Source: an uncultured Bacillota bacterium
Lineage (GTDB): Bacteria; Bacillota; Clostridia; Christensenellales; UBA1242
Assembly (NCBI GenBank): GCA_949283975.1
Contig: CASDUK010000004.1
Span: 1 to 34,673, forward strand
DNA length: 34,673 bases
Direction of reading: 5' to 3'
The notes beneath the pieces were generated by a model. It searched no databases, was not told the DNA's origin, and saw only the letters and a program-made list of their open reading frames with translations. Positions 16,626 to 22,967 of the stretch are shown here, piece by piece. Both the position numbers and the translations under genes were made by a program. Position 1 is the stretch's first letter. Every line of letters starts with the position of its first letter.

Positions 16626-16656
16626 CAATTCCCTCTTTAGAATTGTTCTCTTTTTA

Positions 16657-16685
16657 ATAATAGTAGATTAAATCCGTTTTGTCAA
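16657..16685 (-). promoter_or_regulatory. Promoter of the PHP operon
   Basis: On the minus strand TTGACA (16680-16685), 17 bp, TATTAT (16657-16662). Divergent from the LysR promoter, with 15 bp between the two -35 boxes. Confidence 0.8.
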
Positions 16686-16700
16686 TCTTGCAAAAAAACT

Positions 16701-16728
16701 TTGATTCAACAAAATTAAGATATATAAT
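16701..16728 (+). promoter_or_regulatory. Promoter of the LysR gene (leaderless transcript predicted)
   Basis: TTGATT (16701-16706), 16 bp, TATAAT (16723-16728). The ATG at 16735 starts 6 bases after the -10, where transcription should begin, and no Shine-Dalgarno site is present. The mRNA is therefore predicted to be leaderless. Confidence 0.7.
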
Positions 16729-16734
16729 GTAACC

Positions 16735-17607
16735 ATGGATATAGTAAATTACAACAACTATAAATATTTCTATTGTGTTGTTAAATACAACGGCTTTTCA
16801 AACGCCTCAGAAAAAATTTTAATTTCTCAGCCCGCTTTAAGTTATAGCATAAAAAAACTTGAAGATGAATTAGGCGTTAAACTGCTTGAGCGAAGCAGCA
16901 GAAAAATTTCTTTAACAAGAGAAGGCGAAGAGCTTTATAAAAAACTAAGAAGAATTGAAAACATTCTCAACGGCGACAAAAACGAAATGAAGGAGAAAAT
17001 TTCAATTGGAATTGTTAGGGTTGCTGCAGACAATGCGTTCTATAATGTTTTGCAACAGTTTAGAGAAAAATATCCAAATATATTGGTTGAAGTTATAATT
17101 GAAGAACACATGGCCCTGGTTTCACTATTTGAAAAACACAAGGTAAACCTTGTTCTCAACAAATACACATTTGAAAACAACAATTCAACGGCGAATGTCT
17201 TTTTAAACCAATTTGAAAATTGTTTTGCCTGCTCTAAATCTTTTTATGAAAACAACAAACAAATGCTTAGCGACATTTCAACCTTTTCTTCTTGGCCAAT
17301 GGTTTTTCCAACAAAATCAAAAAAAAGAAAGCTTTTGGACGCCTACTTAACCTCTTTAGAGCTTACTCCAAATGTTGTTTTTGAAATTCCAAATTCAGAA
17401 TTGTTAAAGAAAATTGTTAAAAATGACAACTGCGTTGGCTATTTTACAAAACTTTCGATAGAAGATGAATTAAAAAATGGTGAATTAGTTGTCGTTGACA
17501 ATCCGCTTTTCAACTTCCCAAAAGATGCTTTATATTTAATTTACGACGAAAATTTGCTTGACACTCCTCTTGAATACATGATAGATCTCATAAAGGAAAA
17601 CGTGTAG
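16735..17607 (+). CDS. LysR-family transcriptional regulator
   Basis: An N-terminal winged helix-turn-helix of LysR type (residues about 5-62: YFYCVVKYNGFSNASEKILISQPALSYSIKKLEDELGVKLLER in parts) is followed by a periplasmic-binding-like effector domain (about 88-290). Length 290 aa is standard. The inducer cannot be told. It stands at the head of the GGDEF-radical SAM-phosphoketolase-NUDIX-phosphorylase run and divergent from the PHP operon, the classic placing for a LysR regulator of adjacent genes. A 7-bp-arm palindrome with a T-N11-A core lies just after it and before the GGDEF gene. Its own start codon coincides with the predicted transcription start, so it seems to be translated from a leaderless mRNA. 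Confidence 0.92.
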   Translation: MDIVNYNNYKYFYCVVKYNGFSNASEKILISQPALSYSIKKLEDELGVKLLERSSRKISLTREGEELYKKLRRIENILNGDKNEMKEKISIGIVRVAADNAFYNVLQQFREKYPNILVEVIIEEHMALVSLFEKHKVNLVLNKYTFENNNSTANVFLNQFENCFACSKSFYENNKQMLSDISTFSSWPMVFPTKSKKRKLLDAYLTSLELTPNVVFEIPNSELLKKIVKNDNCVGYFTKLSIEDELKNGELVVVDNPLFNFPKDALYLIYDENLLDTPLEYMIDLIKENV

Positions 17608-17615
17608 TCTATAAA

Positions 17616-17632
17616 TATAACTTATAGTTATA
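17616..17632. promoter_or_regulatory. LysR-type operator palindrome before the GGDEF operon
   Basis: TATAACT-TAT-AGTTATA: perfect 7-bp arms with a 3-bp centre and the T-N11-A core (17618-17630) typical of LysR sites. It lies between the lysR stop (17607) and the -10 of the next unit (TATAAT, 17670-17675). Binding by the neighbouring LysR protein is inference; the AT-rich background raises the chance of coincidence. Confidence 0.5.
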
Positions 17633-17669
17633 ATTAAAAGTTGGTAATTATAATTTATTAATTTTATTT

Positions 17670-17675
17670 TATAAT
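17670..17675 (+). promoter_or_regulatory. -10 element before the GGDEF gene
   Basis: A TATAAT box ends 12 bp before the GGDEF ATG, with no good -35 at the right distance, as expected for an activator-dependent promoter. The leader would be only about 6 nt and has no Shine-Dalgarno site. Confidence 0.5.
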
Positions 17676-17687
17676 ATAGCTATACAC

Positions 17688-18308
17688 ATGGAAAAGATAA
17701 CTTTAGTAGATGATGAACTTTGTGAAAAATTTGCCAACCCAACTTTGGCATATCCTTTTTCAAGCGATCTTTTTTATATCAACAAAACGCTTTATTATAA
17801 ACCATTTCAATTTAAGGAAACTTACTTCAATATAGATAAACTAAAAAAAATAATAGAGAACGGGTTTAAGGACCGTTTAACAAATAGCTATTCAAAAAAT
17901 TACTTATATGAATATTTGAATTACCTAATTACCTCAAACAAAGATTTCGTTCTAATCTTTTTTGATGTTGACGATTTTAAAAGAATAAACACACAACTTG
18001 GCCATTTTAAAGCGGACAAAATTTTAAATGCGCTTGGAAAAATATTAAACAGATGTTATTCAAAAAACAGTGATTTTATCTTTAGGTTTGGAGGCGACGA
18101 GTTTATAATAATCTCAGAAAACTGCGACCTTGAAAAACAAAGAAAGACATGCTTAAATGTTAACAAAAATTTTTACAGCGAATGCAAAGTTACATGCAGC
18201 TTTGGAGTTTGCAAATATGACAGAGAAAAAAGCTTTGAAGAGAACCTTTCAAACCTTGATTATCTGCTGAAGCAAGACAAGAAAACAAAAGCAAAACGAG
18301 GGCTATGA
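17688..18308 (+). CDS. Small GGDEF-domain diguanylate cyclase
   Basis: 206 aa: about 60 N-terminal residues of no recognised domain, then a complete GGDEF domain with LIFFDVDDFKRIN, RFGGDEFIII and CSFGVCKYD. GGDEF enzymes make cyclic di-GMP from two GTP. The metal and catalytic residues are intact. The inhibitory site RxxD reads KNSD, so feedback inhibition may be weaker. It has no membrane segment and no PAS/GAF sensor, so regulation may lie in its transcription. One base separates its stop from the next start, tying c-di-GMP synthesis to the radical SAM and phosphoketolase-like genes, an unusual pairing. Confidence 0.88.
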   Translation: MEKITLVDDELCEKFANPTLAYPFSSDLFYINKTLYYKPFQFKETYFNIDKLKKIIENGFKDRLTNSYSKNYLYEYLNYLITSNKDFVLIFFDVDDFKRINTQLGHFKADKILNALGKILNRCYSKNSDFIFRFGGDEFIIISENCDLEKQRKTCLNVNKNFYSECKVTCSFGVCKYDREKSFEENLSNLDYLLKQDKKTKAKRGL

Positions 18309-18309
18309 A

Positions 18310-19383
18310 ATGGATATTAAAAACTATCAAGATTTAATTGACTTGTCTAATGAATTTAAAATCCCCGTTGAGGACGCGCTATTCATAGCGCTAAATAGAT
18401 ATGGCGTTATGTATGACATTAACGACAATCGAATTAGGTTTTACTTGAAATTGCACACATTAGATGAGGAATATTATTTCGCTGTCTGCGTCAACACTTT
18501 TCCTTCCCCATTTTCAATTAAGGGGAAATCGCTTTATCTTGCTGAAAAAGAAATTGGGCTGATAACAAAAATCGAAAAGGACACCTGCACTAGCACCTAT
18601 TTTAGAAAGGGTAATCAGGCAATAACCTTAAATTCAAATTTTAGAAGTAAATGCGCCGGCTGCAAATTTTGCGGAACATACAGTTTAGAGAACACCGAAA
18701 ACGAAAATTTAACCTCAAAGCAAGCTATAATAGAGTGCTTTGAAAAACTAATTGAAGAAAACAATTTAGTTGATTTATCAAATCTAATTCAAATAACAGT
18801 GTGCACTGGCTGTTTTAAAACTGAAACAGACCTGGTTTCTCATTTAATTCTTTTAAAAAACACGCTTAAACAATTTAATTTTACTGGAAAAATAAATTAC
18901 ATTGGCTCCCAATTGAGGTCTTTTGAACAATTGGAGCGCATAAAAAAAGAAATTGGCGATTTTTCGCTCTATATCACTACAGAAAGATTCACCGAAAGAG
19001 AAAAATTTATGAGAAGTGAAAAGGCCAGTTTGAATCTTGATGAGACAATAAAACTTTTAGATAAAGCAATTAGCCTTGGATTTACTGCAAGCATTTTATA
19101 TATCTTAGGTTTGGAGGGTTTGGAAGTTGTCAAGAAAAATTTTGAAAAAATAATTCCTCACATAAACAAATTCCCCGACATTCAAATCTACCAAGATTAC
19201 ACGCCAGAGCAAGAAAACTACCGCTGCAAAGAGGCAAAGGATTTCAAGTACTACTTAAGGGCAAGAAAATTCTTTGAGGAAAGTTTTGAAAAAACACCGC
19301 TTCGCCCACGCTCATGGGAAAATTATAGAAGCCTTTTCTATACAACTTTTGGCAAAGAAAAATATCTGTGCGAAAGGAAATAA
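18310..19383 (+). CDS. Radical SAM-like protein with a CX2CX2C cluster
   Basis: 357 aa. About 110 residues of unknown N-terminal domain precede FRSKCAGCKFCGTYS, in which C115, C118 and C121 form CX2CX2C, one residue tighter than the usual radical SAM CX3CX2C. The CKFC half is as in normal members. Downstream segments look like the TIM-barrel part: ITVCTGCFKTETD (a GGE-like region is not evident), INYIGSQLR, YITTERF, and a late strand ILYILGLEGL. The product and chemistry are unknown. A GAGG site lies 8 bases before the ATG. The gene is tightly coupled to the GGDEF gene before it and the phosphoketolase-like gene after it (one-base gap). The [4Fe-4S] assignment is inference from the motif. Confidence 0.75.
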   Translation: MDIKNYQDLIDLSNEFKIPVEDALFIALNRYGVMYDINDNRIRFYLKLHTLDEEYYFAVCVNTFPSPFSIKGKSLYLAEKEIGLITKIEKDTCTSTYFRKGNQAITLNSNFRSKCAGCKFCGTYSLENTENENLTSKQAIIECFEKLIEENNLVDLSNLIQITVCTGCFKTETDLVSHLILLKNTLKQFNFTGKINYIGSQLRSFEQLERIKKEIGDFSLYITTERFTEREKFMRSEKASLNLDETIKLLDKAISLGFTASILYILGLEGLEVVKKNFEKIIPHINKFPDIQIYQDYTPEQENYRCKEAKDFKYYLRARKFFEESFEKTPLRPRSWENYRSLFYTTFGKEKYLCERK

Positions 19384-19384
19384 C

Positions 19385-21403
19385 ATGAAAGACTTTAAAA
19401 TTTTTCAAGATTGTTTGGAGTTGCTTAATTTGGCTTGTGTGAGCCAAAATTATCTGAACAAATTTACACAAAATGTTGACGTTTCAGATTTAAAAAATTT
19501 CCCTTGCGGCCATTGGGGCGCCTGCCCGTCAATAAATTTTTTATATTTACATTTGATTAATTTTTTTAAAAGACATAATTTAAAAGCAAACATAGTTGTT
19601 GGAACAGGCCATGCTGGTTCGGCGGTTAATGCAAATCTGTGGCTGTGTGGAGAGCTTGAAAAACAAAATAGGTCATTTGAAATTTCATCTAGGGGATTAA
19701 ACAACTTAATTCAGGCTTTTGGAAAGGAAATTAGAACAGAAATCAACCCCCAATACCCAACCACCCTGTTTGACGGAGGCGAACTTGGCTACAGCCTTGC
19801 CTTCGCCTATGGCCTTGCTATTGATGATGGGCTTGACTTTCTCCCCTGCATTATTGGAGACGGCGAATGTGAAACATCAACTCTAAGCGCAAGTTGGCAA
19901 CTTGGAAGGTTGACAAACAACCGAAAAGTTCTTCCAATAATCAATTTAAACGGATTGAAAATGTGCTCCGAGTCGTTTTTGTCAAAATTGACTGACAGGG
20001 AATTAAAAGCTCTTTTTTCCTCCTATGGATACAAAGCTTATATTGCCGGCGCAAATCACAAAGAACTTTATAATGCCTTGGAGGACATTTACAAAAGCAA
20101 GGATTTGTCATTAATTATTTTCAAAAGCAAAAAAGGCTTTTCTGCCTTTGAAAATGATCAAATTAAAATTGTTGGCAAGACCTCTTCTCACAAAAATCCT
20201 TTAACAATTCCTAACAGCCAGTCAAAAGCAAATTTTTTAAAAAGTTGGGTCTTGAATTATAACATAAATCCATTTTTAGATTCAGATAAAAGAAAGCAAT
20301 TAATTTCTTTTTATAAATATGATTTCTATGTGCCAAAAATTAAACCAAAAAAATTTAATTTAAAAACAGATTTAAATTGTTCTGCATTTAAAAATCTTGA
20401 AATTAATTTAAAAAATCTTCTATCTTTTAATGATTTTTACATTTTAGATCCAGATGAGCTAACTTCAAACAAACTTGGCGAAGTCAAGAACAATAAAAGG
20501 GTTATAAGCCTTTTAAATGAAAATGTCCTCCAGGGCCTTTATCAAGGGCTTTCTCAAGCAAACATAGGCGGGCTTTTTGTTACATACGAAGCTTTTGCCC
20601 CAATTTTTATCAGCATGGTTAGCCAATATTTAAAATATTTAACGCAAAAACAACAGATTTCAAAAAGAAAAAATCCAAGCTTGAACTATCTTTTAACAAG
20701 CACCTTCCCAGAAAACACATATTCTCATCAAAACCCAGAATTTGTTGCGTCGCTATTTAACAAAGAATATAAAAATGTCAATGCATACTATCCCGTTGGG
20801 GCAAAAAGCCTTATTTCAACTTTGGAAAAGAGTTTAAACTCAAAAGACCAAATAAATGTTATAACAATTTCAAAGCGCGCTGACTGTGAAAAATTTAACA
20901 ATCTTGACGGCGATCTTTTGATTTTAAAGGATTCAAAAAAACCAGATATCGTTCTCTGTGCAACTGGAGACTACATTTTAAATCAACTTAACGATGTTTC
21001 GGAAATAATTGAATTGCTATTGCCAGAAATAAAAATCAAATTGATATATATTTCAAACATCAAAATTTTGTCTGAAAAATTCGATGAGGGGCTTACTCAA
21101 AAAGATTTTGAAAAACTGTTTAGTTCTAACTGCCCTGTTATATACAGTTACATGGGATATAAAAGCGTTTTAAAAAATTTGCTTTACGAAAGAAATTGCA
21201 GGTTTAAAATATTTGGATTTGAAGATCGAAGCAACATCAGCGGAAGTGTTGAAAAAAAACTAAAATACAATAAAATGGGAAAAGACTCAATTGTTTTAGA
21301 AATTCTAAACACATTGCTGGATTTAGGGAAAATTTCCAAAGCAGAGTTTGCTCGGGCAAGATTTAACACATTTTTAAAGTTGGAGGAGGTGTCAATTAAA
21401 TAA
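19385..21403 (+). CDS. Divergent phosphoketolase-family protein
   Basis: Phosphoketolases (XFP) use thiamine diphosphate to split xylulose-5-P or fructose-6-P into acetyl-P and an aldose phosphate. Family marks in order: CGHWGACPS (41-49), GTGHAGSA (73-80), FDGGELGYS (129-137), IIGDGECET (156-164) with INLNG (186-190), SSHKNP (267-272), DPDELTSNK (355-363), TYEAFAP (400-406), LNYLLTS, YSHQNP (446-451). His43, His76, His269, Glu402 and His448 are kept. Two further active-site His of the family appear replaced by Glu119 and Glu443. At 672 aa it is over 100 residues short. The frame runs 37 codons further upstream inside the radical SAM gene; the ATG at 19385 follows AAAGGAAAT and is preferred. 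Altered substrate or reaction is possible. Confidence 0.85.
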   Translation: MKDFKIFQDCLELLNLACVSQNYLNKFTQNVDVSDLKNFPCGHWGACPSINFLYLHLINFFKRHNLKANIVVGTGHAGSAVNANLWLCGELEKQNRSFEISSRGLNNLIQAFGKEIRTEINPQYPTTLFDGGELGYSLAFAYGLAIDDGLDFLPCIIGDGECETSTLSASWQLGRLTNNRKVLPIINLNGLKMCSESFLSKLTDRELKALFSSYGYKAYIAGANHKELYNALEDIYKSKDLSLIIFKSKKGFSAFENDQIKIVGKTSSHKNPLTIPNSQSKANFLKSWVLNYNINPFLDSDKRKQLISFYKYDFYVPKIKPKKFNLKTDLNCSAFKNLEINLKNLLSFNDFYILDPDELTSNKLGEVKNNKRVISLLNENVLQGLYQGLSQANIGGLFVTYEAFAPIFISMVSQYLKYLTQKQQISKRKNPSLNYLLTSTFPENTYSHQNPEFVASLFNKEYKNVNAYYPVGAKSLISTLEKSLNSKDQINVITISKRADCEKFNNLDGDLLILKDSKKPDIVLCATGDYILNQLNDVSEIIELLLPEIKIKLIYISNIKILSEKFDEGLTQKDFEKLFSSNCPVIYSYMGYKSVLKNLLYERNCRFKIFGFEDRSNISGSVEKKLKYNKMGKDSIVLEILNTLLDLGKISKAEFARARFNTFLKLEEVSIK

Positions 21404-21404
21404 C

Positions 21405-21947
21405 ATGGAAAGATTTGACATTTATGATGAAAACGGGAATTTAACGGGTCGAACAAAAGGGCGCGGCGAAAAACTTGAAGAGGGCGAATTTCGACTTGTT
21501 GTTCACGTTGTAATTTTTAATTCAAAGGGAGAAATGCTAATTCAACAGCGTCAGCCGTTTAAAAAGTCCTGGCCAAATTTTTGGGACCTTTCCGTTGGCG
21601 GATGCGCAATCAGCGGCGAAACTTCCAAACAAACAGCACAAAGAGAGCTTTTTGAGGAGCTTGGAATTGATTTGGATTTTTCAAAGCTCAGGCCAAAAAT
21701 TACTTTCAATTTTGACGAGGCGTTTAACGACGTTTTTATAATTGAAAAGGACATTGATCTAAACGATTTAAACCTACAACATGAGGAAGTCCAAACGGCA
21801 AAATGGGCAACGGAAGAAGAAGTTCTTTCATTGATAGAAGAAGGGGCGTTCATTCCATATTCGGAAAGTTATTTGTCACTGCTCTTTTACATGCATAAAT
21901 ATAATGGAACAAGAAGATTAAGAAAATACAGCGACAAAATGGCTTAG
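21405..21947 (+). CDS. NUDIX hydrolase (IDI/YfcD-like group)
   Basis: A complete Nudix box GX5EX7REUXEEXGU is seen: G-CAISG-E-TSKQTAQ-RELFEELGI. The N terminus ERFDIYDENGNLTGRTKGRGEKLEEGEFRLVVHVVIFN and QQRQPFKKSWPNFWDLSVGG resemble the isopentenyl-diphosphate-isomerase-like NUDIX group (YfcD), whose members often cut nucleoside diphosphate derivatives. It lacks the Cys of real isomerases. 180 aa. It starts one base after the phosphoketolase-like stop; a GGAGGAGG lies about 15 bases upstream, a long spacing, so re-initiation after the upstream gene is likely. Confidence 0.88.
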   Translation: MERFDIYDENGNLTGRTKGRGEKLEEGEFRLVVHVVIFNSKGEMLIQQRQPFKKSWPNFWDLSVGGCAISGETSKQTAQRELFEELGIDLDFSKLRPKITFNFDEAFNDVFIIEKDIDLNDLNLQHEEVQTAKWATEEEVLSLIEEGAFIPYSESYLSLLFYMHKYNGTRRLRKYSDKMA

Positions 21948-21959
21948 AAAGGAGGAAAA

Positions 21960-22742
21960 ATGAAAGATATAATTCCAATAATAAGTTTTGGTTGTGGGGA
22001 AGAAGAAATTACTTCCGCCGCTGGCTGGGCAGCTTCTTGCTCAAACCAATTTGAATTTGCAAACGAAATTAAAGAAAAAGGTATAGTTCGCTGCTATTTA
22101 ATTTTTTATAACAACTCAGAAGATAACGAATTCCTAAAATCTTTAAAAATTGTTTTTAAATTCAATGTTGGAAGCGGTTTTTCAAATGTATATCTGTATA
22201 AAGACGCGCTAATTACCCTTGCCCCAATTGGCGCGCCAGCTGCCGCAGCTTTAATGGAAGAACTTTCGGTTTTTGGAATTAAGGAATTTATTGCAATTGG
22301 AACGGCCGGCTGTTTAGATGAAAAATTTAAGAACAAATTCCTTGTCGTCCAAAAGGCGATTAGAGATGAAGGCGTTTCCTACCATTATTTAAAACCCGAA
22401 ACATATGTTTTAACAAGTCCCGAGCTAAACAAAGAAATTGAAAACTTTTTTAAAGAAAAAAATTTAGATTACGTTTTGGGAACAACTTGGACAACTGATG
22501 CAATCTATCGCGAAACAACGGACAAATTAAAAATGGCAAAAGACCTGGGAGCTGTTGCCGTTGAAATGGAGTGTGCCGCTTGGGCTTCTGTTGCAAAATT
22601 TAGGGATTTTAAATTCTCACAAATTTTATATTTTAGCGATGTTCTCTCCAAAACTTCTTGGAACATACTCTTTAAAGAAGAGACCCTTTCAAACAGCAAG
22701 GATCTCCCACTTCTAATTGCAAAAGATATGATTGATAAATAA
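21960..22742 (+). CDS. Nucleoside phosphorylase (PNP_UDP family), 3' end perhaps frameshifted
   Basis: PNP/UDP phosphorylases split a nucleoside with phosphate to base and (deoxy)ribose-1-phosphate. Seen: APIGAPAAAALMEEL (88-102), IGTAGCLD (113-120), VEMECAA (201-207) and S226-D227 near the base site. The Arg normally preceding the GT(C/A)G motif is Ile/Ala here, so phosphate binding may differ. 260 aa is normal. A GGAGG site precedes the ATG. Last gene of the LysR-linked operon. The -1 frame beyond the stop stays open for about 48 codons (separate entry), as though the protein once had a Lys-rich tail. Together with a phosphoketolase it could feed ribose-phosphate to acetyl-P (inference). 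Confidence 0.88.
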   Translation: MKDIIPIISFGCGEEEITSAAGWAASCSNQFEFANEIKEKGIVRCYLIFYNNSEDNEFLKSLKIVFKFNVGSGFSNVYLYKDALITLAPIGAPAAAALMEELSVFGIKEFIAIGTAGCLDEKFKNKFLVVQKAIRDEGVSYHYLKPETYVLTSPELNKEIENFFKEKNLDYVLGTTWTTDAIYRETTDKLKMAKDLGAVAVEMECAAWASVAKFRDFKFSQILYFSDVLSKTSWNILFKEETLSNSKDLPLLIAKDMIDK

Positions 22743-22888
22743 ATATTAAAAATCTAGCAAACAAATTTTTTGCACTTAATAACACTGAAAAACAAGCAAA
22801 AATTGAAGAAAAAACATCAAAAAAGAAAAAATTTTTTAATTTTAAATTAAAAAAAGAAAATTCATCAGCAGAAAGCAAAAATAAATAA
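22740..22888 (+). pseudogene. Open Lys-rich tail in the -1 frame after the phosphorylase
   Basis: After the phosphorylase stop (22740-22742) the frame starting ATA-AAT-ATT-AAA runs open to a TAA at 22886-22888, coding NIKNLANKFFALNN and then a Lys/Glu-rich stretch. It has no ATG and no ribosome binding site. Adding one A to the AAA at 22737-22739 joins it in frame to the phosphorylase. So much AT-rich sequence without a stop is unlikely by chance. It is either a natural 1-base deletion, a sequence error or a frameshift site. A terminator follows directly after its stop, as expected for the true gene end. Confidence 0.45.
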
Positions 22889-22918
22889 GCCCTTATTTTT
22901 ATGGGCTTTTTCTTTTTT
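22887..22918 (+). terminator. Terminator of the LysR-linked operon
   Basis: Stem AAGCCC/GGGCTT with loop TTATTTTTAT is followed by TTTCTTTTTT. It begins at the stop codon of the -1-frame tail rather than at the phosphorylase stop, which supports the tail having been coding. Confidence 0.85.
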
Positions 22919-22920
22919 GC

Positions 22921-22949
22921 TTGACTTATTTTTTTTTGTGATTTATATT
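22921..22949 (+). promoter_or_regulatory. Promoter of metG
   Basis: TTGACT (22921-22926), 17 bp, TATATT (22944-22949), only a few bases after the preceding terminator. The leader is about 12 nt, with AAGGAG before the ATG. There is no room for a T-box or S-box leader. Confidence 0.8.
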
Positions 22950-22967
22950 ATTTCTAAGGAGAAAACA

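Noticed and set aside
19274..19384. Longer N terminus of the phosphoketolase-like protein
   Set aside because: It would lie inside the radical SAM gene; the family start and a binding site fit the ATG at 19385.
22919..22967. T-box or S-box leader for metG
   Set aside because: The promoter lies only about 20 bp from the start codon, so the leader is about 12 nt.
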